This document shows positions 1 through 7,294 of a DNA stretch of 21,165 nt, piece after piece (position 1 is the stretch's first letter; every line of letters begins with the position of its first letter). A program made the translations under genes and the position numbers. Origin of the DNA: CAYSBE01 sp964429245 (GTDB lineage Bacteria > Bacteroidota > Bacteroidia > UKL13-3); contig CAYSBE010000037.1 of the NCBI GenBank assembly GCA_964429245.1, forward strand, positions 1 through 21,165, written 5' to 3'. Under the pieces are notes generated by a model. That model did not search any database, was not told where the DNA came from, and saw only the letters and a list, made by a program, of their open reading frames with translations.

Positions 1-1
1 C

Positions 2-116
2 CTTGCGCAGTTGCCGATTACGGAACGAAAATCTGTCAACCAAGATAAAAAATAATGCGAAACTAAATGTTGAATTTAAGGATTATAACGGCAATTGCGC
101 AAGATTGCTGTTAGGG
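2..116. repeat. attC-like stem with GTTAGGG box (left part cut by window edge)
   Basis: Positions 2-16 (cttgcgcagttgccg) and 89-103 (cggcaattgcgcaag) are inverted complements over 15 bases with one mismatch. Six bases after the right arm comes GTTAGGG (110-116), close to the integron core-site consensus GTTRRRY except for its last base. The order arm, about 6-nt spacer, GTTRRR box is that of the right half of an attC site. The matching RYYYAAC box should lie a few bases before position 1, outside the window. The 72-nt interval between the arms is within the size known for long attC sites. No integrase gene is in the window, so this is a geometric match only; it could also be a terminator-like or other palindrome. 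Confidence 0.4.
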
Positions 117-1691
117 CCAGTGGGTATATGCACAACTATTCCGGGGTTACCTTAATGTCTTGCATTAGGTTTAAATTTCTAATGTAATTGTTAAATTCTG
201 TCAGATTTATCTTAGGGGATGCGCGTAGTTTATCTTCACGTCCACTTTCGTCCTTTTGGCCTGGTTCAACCTGTTGGAAATTTCTTGGGTTTGAATTCGG
301 AAATAGTCCAATGTCAACAAGGTAAGCTGTATACCTTTGTCCATCGCTGGGTGCAGAACTTGTGTTTGAATTTGCGACATGAAGTAATCTTAAGTCAACA
401 AGTTCTTTGAGCGCTTGATTTATTCCACCATAGTTTAGAACGTCATTTTTTGATACTAGAAAGGAGTTCCATTTTCTTCGGGATATTATTTCGTCTTTTA
501 TATAACTTAAATAGTGTTCAAGGATTTCTTTTTCTTCTGCTGAGTCTGTCTTAAAAGCATCTAGTTTATTAGTTAGATTCTCAATGGACACTTCAATTAC
601 ATTTGGTTTTGAGACAGATCTTGTTCCGTTAATCATTTTGTTGCTTAAGAGAATAAATAGAGAAAAGAAGTCCCGAGGAACTCCTCCAGAAGCTAAACAT
701 AGAAACCTAAATGCATTTGATGTTAAAAGACTTTCATAGTCCGTATTTACTCCCGTCTTTCGATTAACTTCGTTCAGTAAGTCCTTCATAAAGTCTACCA
801 TAGCGTTAAAGTCTTCCAAGCCATAGTCAAGATTTAATGCTTGTGCATCATGACCAATTTCTACACCTATATAGGTTTCTCCTTGCACATAAAGTGAACT
901 TCGGTGTTTGATGGTTGCTACCTTCAAATAGAGCCTCGTGTTTTTAGTCAGACGATGAAAAAAATCAATCAAATACGCTTGATCTGTTTTGCGAATAAAA
1001 TAAAAGTCATCAAGAATAAGATATATGTCCTTGTTGATTAAATTTGCTGCAGATTGTATAATTTCCTTGAAATTGGTGAGTTCGTTTTTCAGTATATTTA
1101 ATTTGTCAATCTTAATTGTTCTTGATGATTCAAGCTCTTCTGATTCTTCAGATTTAATTTGAGAGGATGTGGCTCCAATCGCTGACTTTGCTTTTCCAAC
1201 TACTTTACTCCCAGATTTTGTTCGTGTAGACTCATCGTATATATCAGGGTCTTTTAGTCTCTTCTCTAAATCCGAAATCGTTTTATTAAGTCTACGTTGT
1301 ACTTTTTTACCTTTAATCCATTTCCTAATACTTAGTATGGAAATTTCTTTATTGATTTCTTTCTTTAGTTGGTGGATTGCAAGTTTTAGTATCTGGATAA
1401 TTGAATCAGGGAAGCTTATGTCTTTAAAATCTTCTAGATTAACTTTAAGGCAAATAGTCGTATCTGTCTGTTGGGATAAAGATTTTAACAATAGTGACTT
1501 GCCCGAGCCGCGTCTGCCAAAGATAATTTGATTTTGTTTGGAGTTTAACCTGTCTACATAACCTTTAGGGTCAATGTATTCAATAGATGTTTGGTCCGTG
1601 ACACGGATGTTTTCTTCAATGAATCTTATTACTTTTCTAATGTCGTCTTTCATGATTTAAATTTATGAATGTCTAGCCCATTGGCCCTAAC
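110..1691. mobile_element. Candidate single-gene mobile cassette bounded by inverted repeats
   Basis: The sequence gttagggccagtgggt (110-125) recurs in inverted form as gcccattggccctaac (1676-1691), 14 of 16 bases matching, and the two copies closely bracket the only gene between them (136-1653). That arrangement suggests a discrete unit of about 1.58 kb. Read as an integron cassette, the left end is GTTAGGG and the right end CCCTAAC, but the repeat extends beyond the usual 7-bp box, which fits terminal inverted repeats of a small non-autonomous element equally well. I see no clear target-site duplication: attgct precedes the left end and tcattt follows the right. No recombinase or transposase is encoded inside. 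Confidence 0.35.
136..1653 (-). CDS. ORC/AAA-like P-loop ATPase of unknown function
   Basis: The 505-residue protein has a Walker A motif GRRGSGKS (residues 46-53), a Walker B segment YLILDD (211-216), a possible sensor-1 strand near LYLKVATIKH (241-250), and GGVPRD (323-328), which resembles the GxxR sensor-2 arginine of Orc1/Cdc6-type AAA+ ATPases. Residues about 93-200 are rich in Lys and Glu and probably form a helical or coiled-coil insertion; the C-terminal 130 residues may form a winged-helix domain. There is no signal peptide or membrane segment, so it should be cytoplasmic. The ATG at 1653 lies directly before the core fold. The gene is alone, with no same-strand partner in the window, and sits inside inverted repeats. 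ATPases of this general look occur in defence loci and in stand-alone accessory genes, but nothing here fixes a function. Confidence 0.85.
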   Translation of the reverse strand: MKDDIRKVIRFIEENIRVTDQTSIEYIDPKGYVDRLNSKQNQIIFGRRGSGKSLLLKSLSQQTDTTICLKVNLEDFKDISFPDSIIQILKLAIHQLKKEINKEISILSIRKWIKGKKVQRRLNKTISDLEKRLKDPDIYDESTRTKSGSKVVGKAKSAIGATSSQIKSEESEELESSRTIKIDKLNILKNELTNFKEIIQSAANLINKDIYLILDDFYFIRKTDQAYLIDFFHRLTKNTRLYLKVATIKHRSSLYVQGETYIGVEIGHDAQALNLDYGLEDFNAMVDFMKDLLNEVNRKTGVNTDYESLLTSNAFRFLCLASGGVPRDFFSLFILLSNKMINGTRSVSKPNVIEVSIENLTNKLDAFKTDSAEEKEILEHYLSYIKDEIISRRKWNSFLVSKNDVLNYGGINQALKELVDLRLLHVANSNTSSAPSDGQRYTAYLVDIGLFPNSNPRNFQQVEPGQKDESGREDKLRASPKINLTEFNNYIRNLNLMQDIKVTPE

Positions 1692-1699
1692 TCATTTAT

Positions 1700-1746
1700 A
1701 TGCGAACCTTTTGTTCGCATGTCTCGCCAATCTGGGTGGACATGCG
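1700..1746. repeat. Two overlapping, mutually exclusive hairpins
   Basis: atgcgaac (1700-1707) pairs with gttcgcat (1713-1720) around a 5-nt loop. The second arm overlaps cgcatgtc (1716-1723), which pairs with gacatgcg (1739-1746) across 15 nt. Both stems are perfect 8-mers and share bases 1716-1720, so only one can form at a time. The cluster lies 9 nt beyond the right inverted repeat of the ATPase unit and may be a degenerate recombination site, a terminator for genes beyond, or an operator. No T-run follows, so a plain intrinsic terminator is unlikely. Confidence 0.5.
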
Positions 1747-1968
1747 CATGTTTGCTACTTTTTTAAATTTTCTTATCAGAATAAAATTCTTTAGGTTTTC
1801 GGTAGGCATTGCATTCTTTAATTAGGCAATACAAGTATACTAAATTTCAACATAAATAAACCTTCCGGTAACAAACAACATGTACAACAATTCCCCCACT
1901 TTTTACGCCACAGGTATGATTCAACACTTGTCTGTTAGAAGTTATATTAAGTCTGATATAAAATGAAT

Positions 1969-2039
1969 CTGTTCTCGATACGAACTTACGTTCTACTCGA
2001 ACAGACTAAAACTTCAAACCCAGAACTTCGAACTTCGAA
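1969..2039. repeat. Short hairpin followed by cttcgaa tandem repeats at the gap edge
   Basis: ctgttc (1969-1974) pairs with gaacag (1999-2004), and inside it gaac (1982-1985) pairs with gttc (1990-1993) around ttac, giving an interrupted hairpin. The following 35 bases carry near-copies of cttcgaa (two perfect adjacent copies at 2025-2038, with aacttcaaac before them) and run straight into the N block. A dispersed or tandem repeat that broke the assembly is a likely explanation. Confidence 0.45.
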
Positions 2040-2040
2040 C

Positions 2041-2140
2041 NNNNNNNNNNNNNNNNNNNNNNNNNNNNNNNNNNNNNNNNNNNNNNNNNNNNNNNNNNNN
2101 NNNNNNNNNNNNNNNNNNNNNNNNNNNNNNNNNNNNNNNN
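2041..2140. other. Assembly gap, 100 N
   Basis: Exactly 100 undetermined bases, the conventional length for a scaffold gap of unknown size. It replaces the 3' end of the PLP enzyme gene that enters from the right, plus whatever lay between that gene and the repeats on the left. Any frame read through it is artificial. Confidence 0.98.
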
Positions 2141-2976
2141 AGTCCCCCAGTATGTATGAGCAACAACTTGTAACCTGTTTTATAATATCCCGATTTTATC
2201 AGCTCCACCACGCCCATCATCATTTTAGCCGTATACACTTGGTCGAGCATAAATCCGTTTGCATCATCAAATGCTTTCATGAATTCAAACAATTCATCAT
2301 CTGTTTTGGCATAGCCACCCCGGTAAAATTCGTGGTGCACCTTTACCGGAAATCCCGCCATTGCGGCTATTTCAGCATCCATGGCTTCGGCACCTTTTAG
2401 CACGCAAATACCTTCGGCTGTTATTCCTTTAAGTGTTGCAGCGCGTGCTATACCTGCCAGTGTAGTTCCAGTGCCTACAGCACATACCACATGCGAAAAT
2501 CCTTCTACCTCATTCAGTATTTCTTCGCACCCTTTTGCAGCCAGCTCACCTCGTCCGCCTTCGTCAATAAAGTATGCATTTGTATCATTCGCAAAATGCG
2601 TGTCGTACAATACCTGTTTGTTGCGGTAAGCTTCACGCGAAACAAATATCAATTGCAAACCCCAAACTTTGCATTTGCGCAGCATGTGGTTATCCACTTC
2701 TTCGCCACGCACAAATGCAGTGGCGTTAAATCCGAACATATGTGCCGCACAGGCCAAAGCCAACAAATGGTTGGAATATGCTCCGCCAAAACTTACCAGG
2801 TGTGTTTTGTTTTTTTCTTTTGCATCAGCCAGCACGTATTTCAATTTGCGCCATTTATTGCCCGAAACGTATGGGTGCAAAGTATCTTCCCGTTTCATAT
2901 ACACTGCTACACCGTACTCCTCACAATCAGGCAAATGCAGCAACTGCACCGTTGGTTCAAAAGGTATTTCGAGCAT
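2141..2976 (-). CDS. PLP-dependent ACC deaminase / D-cysteine desulfhydrase family protein (3' partial)
   Basis: This is a fold-type II PLP enzyme. SGNKWRK (38-44) carries the Schiff-base lysine K41, FGGAYSNH (63-70) is the substrate/carboxylate loop, and GTGTT (168-172) is the phosphate-binding loop. Family members either deaminate 1-aminocyclopropane-1-carboxylate or, more often in bacteria, cleave D-cysteine to pyruvate, sulfide and ammonia; the visible residues do not decide between them. The readable part is 278 residues and ends at LLLIHTGG, a position that normally precedes only about 20 more residues, so the gap removes a short C-terminal tail and the stop codon. The ATG at 2976 is five bases from a good promoter element, so the mRNA may be nearly leaderless. 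Confidence 0.88.
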
Positions 2977-2981
2977 TACTG

Positions 2982-3011
2982 CAAATGTAGGCGCTCAATA
3001 TGCAAATCAAA
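2982..3011 (-). promoter_or_regulatory. Bacteroidota-type promoter of the PLP enzyme gene
   Basis: On the minus strand, TTTG (3011-3008) and TACATTTG (2989-2982) are separated by 18 bases, matching the Bacteroidota consensus TTTG-N19-TAnnTTTG to within one base of spacing. Only five bases separate the -7 element from the ATG, so transcription would start at or beside the start codon. Confidence 0.6.
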
Positions 3012-3088
3012 ATACGAAATGGTAACAGGGAAAGGTTTTGCATATTTGGCATTAATTGCTTGCTTTGAAGTAGAAAAGTAACAACACA

Positions 3089-5158
3089 ATGAAATTAAAT
3101 CACATGATGATGATTACAGCCATAAGTGCTGCTTCAGTAATGAGCAATTGCAAAAGCGACAATAAAAAAGGTATTCAAACATCGGAATCAGAAACAAGCG
3201 CATTTCAGGTAGAGTGCGACCGTTTTGCCGATCTGGAAATACTGCGTTATGAAATTACCGGATTTGAAGAACTTACACCTGCACAGAAAGAATTGGCTTA
3301 CTACCTATATGAGGCTGCCAATGCCGGTCGAGATATCATTTACGACCAGCAGTATAAATACAACCTGAGTGTCCGCAAATTGCTTGAAGCCATCATGGAA
3401 AACTACACAGGCGAAAAAAGCAGCGAAGATTGGAAAGCACTTGAGGTGTATACCAAACGGGTATTTTTCTCAAACGGTATTCACCATCATTACAGCAAAA
3501 GTAAATTTGTACCGGCCTGCAGTTCCAAATATTTCTGGAGTGTGGTAAAAAGTATTGATCCTGCGTTGCTTCCGCTTAACGGTAAATCTGTTGATGAATT
3601 TATCAGCACATTTACGTCCATCATTTTCGACCCGAAAGTGGATGCCAAAATTGTAAATCTGTCGGCTGGTATTGACAATGTGAAAGCATCAGCCAACAAT
3701 TTTTATGAAGGCGTAACGCAAGCTGAAGTAGAAGCATACTACACTGCACGCATGAAAAAAGATGATCCAACACCTGTGTCGTGGGGACTGAACTCGAAGA
3801 TGGTGAAAGAAAACGGAAACGTAACAGAGAAAGTATGGAAAGTTGGCGGCATGTATGGTCAGGCTATTGAACGTATTGTATTCTGGCTTGAAAAAGCGGT
3901 GGCAGTTGCCGAAAACGAAAAACAACGCAAAGCACTGCAATTGCTGGTAGAATATTACAAAACCGGAGACCTGAAAAAATGGGACGAATACAATATTGCT
4001 TGGGTTGCCGATATCGATAGCCGCATAGATGTGGTAAACGGATTTATAGAAGTGTACGGAGATGCTATCGGCAAACGTGCTTCGTTTGAATCGGTCGTGT
4101 CTATGCGCGATATGGAAGCCACCAAACGTATTGCAACCATCGCAGCCAATGCGCAATGGTTTGAAGACAACTCACCGCTGATGCCTGAGCATAAGAAGAA
4201 AGAAGTAAAAGGCATATCGGCCAAAGTAATTACCGTGATACAAAATGCAGGTGATGCTGCACCGGCAACTCCGATAGGTATCAACCTTCCAAATGCAAAT
4301 TGGATTCGTCAGCAACATGGGTCTAAATCCGTATCACTTGGAAATATTGTGCACTCATACAATGTAGTGGGCGCCAAAAGTCCAATGATGAAAGAGTTTG
4401 CATTGACACAGGAAGAAATAGACAGAAACGCAAAATATGGTGCATTAGCCAGCGACCTGCACACCGATATGCACGAGGTGATAGGCCACGCATCAGGACA
4501 AATCAATCCCGGTGTTGGCGACCCCGACCAAACATTGAAAAATTATGCGAGCACACTGGAAGAAGCACGTGCAGATTTGGTAGCCTTGTATTATGTATAT
4601 GACCAAAAACTGGTTGATATTGGCGTAATGCCATCGCTTGAAGTAGGAAAATGCGAATACGATGGATATATACGCAACGGTCTCATTACACAACTTACCC
4701 GCATACCACTTGGCGAAAACCTGGAAGAGGCACACATGCGCAACCGTCAGTTGGTGGCAGCGTGGGCTTATGAAAAAGGCAAAGCCGACAACGTGATTGA
4801 GTGGGTGAAAAAAGATGGGAAAACCTATGTGCGTGTAAATGACTACGACAAACTTAGGTCGATATTTGGGGAGTTGCTAAAAGAAATTCAACGCATCAAA
4901 TCGGAAGGCGATTACAAAGCAGCTACTGATTTGGTAGAAGGCTATGGCGTAAAAGTAGACCAAACATTGTTGAAAGAAGTGCGCGCGCGCTTTGACGTGT
5001 TAAACGTTGCTCCTTACAAAGGATTTATTCAGCCACAATTGGTTCCGGTATATGAAGGAGAAAAAATTGTGGATGTGAAAGTAAAATATCCGTCTGATTT
5101 TTTGCAGAACCAACTAGAACTTGGAAAGAAATACGGATATTTACCTCAGTATAATTAA
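3089..5158 (+). CDS. Dipeptidyl peptidase III (M49 zinc peptidase), probable lipoprotein
   Basis: The enzyme removes dipeptides from peptide N-termini. The M49 signature HEXXGH is HEVIGH at residues 462-467 (zinc ligands H462 and H467, base E463), and the second motif EEARAD (491-496) corresponds to the family EECRAE/D and supplies the third zinc ligand. The length of 689 residues is typical of the family. The N-terminus has a short hydrophobic stretch ending at MSNC (residues 17-20) and then CKSDNKKG, which looks like a loose lipobox followed by a polar linker, so the protein is probably lipid-anchored in the envelope; the lipobox is poor and this is inferred. A barrel-protein gene follows after 7 bases and is probably cotranscribed. 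Confidence 0.93.
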   Translation: MKLNHMMMITAISAASVMSNCKSDNKKGIQTSESETSAFQVECDRFADLEILRYEITGFEELTPAQKELAYYLYEAANAGRDIIYDQQYKYNLSVRKLLEAIMENYTGEKSSEDWKALEVYTKRVFFSNGIHHHYSKSKFVPACSSKYFWSVVKSIDPALLPLNGKSVDEFISTFTSIIFDPKVDAKIVNLSAGIDNVKASANNFYEGVTQAEVEAYYTARMKKDDPTPVSWGLNSKMVKENGNVTEKVWKVGGMYGQAIERIVFWLEKAVAVAENEKQRKALQLLVEYYKTGDLKKWDEYNIAWVADIDSRIDVVNGFIEVYGDAIGKRASFESVVSMRDMEATKRIATIAANAQWFEDNSPLMPEHKKKEVKGISAKVITVIQNAGDAAPATPIGINLPNANWIRQQHGSKSVSLGNIVHSYNVVGAKSPMMKEFALTQEEIDRNAKYGALASDLHTDMHEVIGHASGQINPGVGDPDQTLKNYASTLEEARADLVALYYVYDQKLVDIGVMPSLEVGKCEYDGYIRNGLITQLTRIPLGENLEEAHMRNRQLVAAWAYEKGKADNVIEWVKKDGKTYVRVNDYDKLRSIFGELLKEIQRIKSEGDYKAATDLVEGYGVKVDQTLLKEVRARFDVLNVAPYKGFIQPQLVPVYEGEKIVDVKVKYPSDFLQNQLELGKKYGYLPQYN

Positions 5159-5165
5159 TCAATAT

Positions 5166-5774
5166 ATGAAAAGAATAATTTTTGTAATCACAGCACTTTT
5201 TACGGGTACGTTTGTTTTTGCACAAGGTCTTCAAGTAGGAGCTAGGCTTGGTGTAAACAGAGGAACATTGAGTACCTCAGTTCCTAATATAAATGAAGGT
5301 CCGGTGCAAACCGGATTTACCGGAGGTGCATTTGGTAGGGTTAGTTTGCTTGGTTTTTTTGCACAACCTGAATTGATGTATGCGCAGCATGTAGGCAAAT
5401 TTGAAACAGCTGCAGGCAATTATACCAACAAACTAAATTATTTCGACATGAACTTATTGGTAGGCTATAGCCTTGTGGGTGTGGTACGGTTAAATATAGG
5501 TCCTTCATTGGGATTACTGATGAGCGCCAAACAAGATGCAGATAATGCAACAGTTGCCGATCCTGATTTTAATAAAAGCAATTTTGAATCATCTTATTGG
5601 GGACTTCAATTTGGAGGTGGGGTTGATGTAGGTAAAATTTGTATTGATATTCGTTGGATTTATAACATGACTGAGATGGGTAAAGTCATTAATGTAAATG
5701 GCATTTCAAAAGATTATACCACCAACACCAATCAGTTGATGTTTAGCATTGGGTATAAGTTTATAAAAATCTAA
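5166..5774 (+). CDS. PorT-like outer-membrane beta-barrel protein
   Basis: This 202-residue protein has a clear signal peptide (MKRIIFVITALFTGTFVFAQ, cleavage after AQ). It continues with alternating hydrophobic strands and glycine-rich turns (GLQVGARLGV, GGAFGRVSLLGFFAQPELMY, LLVGYSLVGVVRLNIGPSLGL, YWGLQFGGGVDV, FSIGYKFIKI), the pattern of a small 8-strand barrel as in the Bacteroidota outer-membrane beta-barrel/PorT family. An upstream in-frame ATG at 5121 would overlap the preceding gene and put 15 residues before the signal peptide, so I chose 5166. It lies 7 nt after the peptidase stop, so both products probably go to the envelope together. The specific role is unknown; many members are uncharacterised, and this need not be the gliding/secretion protein PorT itself. 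Confidence 0.8.
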   Translation: MKRIIFVITALFTGTFVFAQGLQVGARLGVNRGTLSTSVPNINEGPVQTGFTGGAFGRVSLLGFFAQPELMYAQHVGKFETAAGNYTNKLNYFDMNLLVGYSLVGVVRLNIGPSLGLLMSAKQDADNATVADPDFNKSNFESSYWGLQFGGGVDVGKICIDIRWIYNMTEMGKVINVNGISKDYTTNTNQLMFSIGYKFIKI

Positions 5775-5824
5775 TCCGGTTTTCTAATTTAAAAATCGTT
5801 GTAGATTCTAAATTAAACAACCCG

Positions 5825-7114
5825 ATGCACATTAACCTAAAAATACATTTTTACATTGTAGTTGTTAATATACTAATATTCTTTAGCCATAACTGTTATG
5901 GTCAAGATACGCTATCTGTTTTGTTCCTAGGAAACAGCTATACCAGTTATAACAACTTACCAGAAATGGTAGCTGAATTATCAAAATCTGCCAACAAAAC
6001 CCTTATTGTAGATGCGAATATGCCTGGTGGGTTTACCATTTCAAATCATGTAAACGACTTAACATCTATTAATAAAATCAAACAAAGAAAATGGGACTAT
6101 GTCATTATACAAGAACAAAGTCAACTTCCTACCATTGATTTTTATCGATACAATGACATGTATCCTTCGTTAACCAAATTGAAAGACACAATAGAAAAGT
6201 ACAATGCGTGTGCAAAAATAATTACCTACATGACATGGGGCAGGAGATTTGGTGGCATGCAATGTGACCCAAGCAATACGCACTGTAGCCCCAATTTTGT
6301 AAATTTCAATCACATGCAAGATTCTTTAACAAGTGCTTATTTGGATATTAGTAACCAGCTTGGTATTCAATGCGCACCCGTTGGGGTAGTGTGGCAAAAT
6401 ATTTTTAACGAAACCTCTTATGTCTTGCATGATGGAGATAATAGCCATCCCAATATTGAAGGAAGTTATGTTGCAGCCTGTGCTATTTATACCAGCATTT
6501 GGAAAAGAGGTTCTTCCGGATTAACATACTATGCCGGATTATCAAGCACGTTGGCACAATTTTATCAATCCATTTCAGATGACACATATTTCACTAGTGT
6601 ATATGATTGGAATTTAACTATCAATAAACCTCGCGCATTATTTACCTTTTCAATACTTGATAAAACGATCACATTCGAAAACTATTCAACTTCAATAAAT
6701 AATAAACTAACTTATCTATGGGACTTTGGAGATGGAGATACATCCACTGAAATTAATCCAATACACGAATACGCTACAAATGGTAGCTATACAGTAAAGT
6801 TAAAAGCAATGAATTGTATTTTTTCTGATACATTCCAAACATTCATATACGTAAGCTCAACGGGAATTCAAGAAGATGCTAAACATACAATTGAATTTTA
6901 CCCAAATCCAGTAACCGATCACTTAAGTTTAAATATGGATAGCAGGTTAATTGGATCTGACTATTGCATTTATGACCCTGTAGGAAAATGTTTATGTAAA
7001 GGAACAATTGATGCTGAAAATATGACCATAGACCTAGGGCATTTATCCAAAGGTTTGTATGTGTTTAAAATTGGAAACGAGCATAAACAAACTTTTAAAG
7101 TTGTAAAACAATAA
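5825..7114 (+). CDS. Secreted SGNH-like hydrolase with PKD domain and T9SS sorting domain
   Basis: The protein has a signal peptide (residues 1-27, ending CYGQ). An SGNH-like domain (about 28-260) carries LFLGNSYTSYNNLP (34-47) with probable nucleophile S38 and DNSHPN (205-210) with the catalytic Asp/His pair D205 and H208. A PKD domain follows (about 271-344, core WDFGDG at 299-304), and then a T9SS type A C-terminal domain (about 347-429: FYPNPVTDHL, YDPVGK, LSKGLYVFKI, KVVKQ). It is expected to be exported by Sec, moved across the outer membrane by the type IX system and attached or released at the surface. The substrate is unknown; carbohydrate or lipid esterase activity is usual for such folds. 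It is 50 nt after the barrel-protein gene and could be a separate unit. Confidence 0.85.
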   Translation: MHINLKIHFYIVVVNILIFFSHNCYGQDTLSVLFLGNSYTSYNNLPEMVAELSKSANKTLIVDANMPGGFTISNHVNDLTSINKIKQRKWDYVIIQEQSQLPTIDFYRYNDMYPSLTKLKDTIEKYNACAKIITYMTWGRRFGGMQCDPSNTHCSPNFVNFNHMQDSLTSAYLDISNQLGIQCAPVGVVWQNIFNETSYVLHDGDNSHPNIEGSYVAACAIYTSIWKRGSSGLTYYAGLSSTLAQFYQSISDDTYFTSVYDWNLTINKPRALFTFSILDKTITFENYSTSINNKLTYLWDFGDGDTSTEINPIHEYATNGSYTVKLKAMNCIFSDTFQTFIYVSSTGIQEDAKHTIEFYPNPVTDHLSLNMDSRLIGSDYCIYDPVGKCLCKGTIDAENMTIDLGHLSKGLYVFKIGNEHKQTFKVVKQ

Positions 7115-7294
7115 GCATTTCTTTAGCCGATTTTTAAAATCAATTACTGGCAGCAGGACTTACGAAGAGAAGAAGACAAAATGAAGTTCGCAAGTGATTG
7201 AAGCTTCATATCAAATCATTTTTAAAAGCGAACGAATAGTTTTTTTAAAATGCATTTGCATATTCTGTAAGATTGTTTTACTTGCCTGCACAAA

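Larger units (their letters stand above)
1654..2040. other. Intergenic stretch, no supported gene
   Basis: This AT-rich stretch between the ATPase gene start and the assembly gap holds the right inverted repeat (1676-1691), a cluster of overlapping hairpins (1700-1746) and a short hairpin plus tandem heptamer (1969-2039). Between 1747 and 1968 I see no convincing coding frame, RNA gene or strong hairpin. TAAATTTA, read on the minus strand at 1658-1665, differs from the Bacteroidota -7 element TAnnTTTG by one base and could serve the ATPase gene, but no -33 TTG is evident. Confidence 0.6.

Noticed and set aside
1934..1940. GTTAGAA as the missing right-hand box of a second attC site
   Set aside because: It is about 250 nt from CCCTAAC at 1685, lacks a matching arm before it, and does not end in the expected base.
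2014..2140. Continuation of the PLP enzyme frame across the N block to a stop at 2014
   Set aside because: The eight codons beyond the N are read from the cttcgaa repeats and the gap length is arbitrary, so the end of this protein is unknown.
1963..2400. Plus-strand open frame running through the N block
   Set aside because: It depends on undetermined bases and lies antisense to the PLP enzyme gene.
7186..7233. gttcgc / gcgaac inverted repeat and the tgaagcttca palindrome before murB
   Set aside because: Six-base arms 36 nt apart and a 10-bp palindrome are near what chance gives; no promoter or terminator context supports them.
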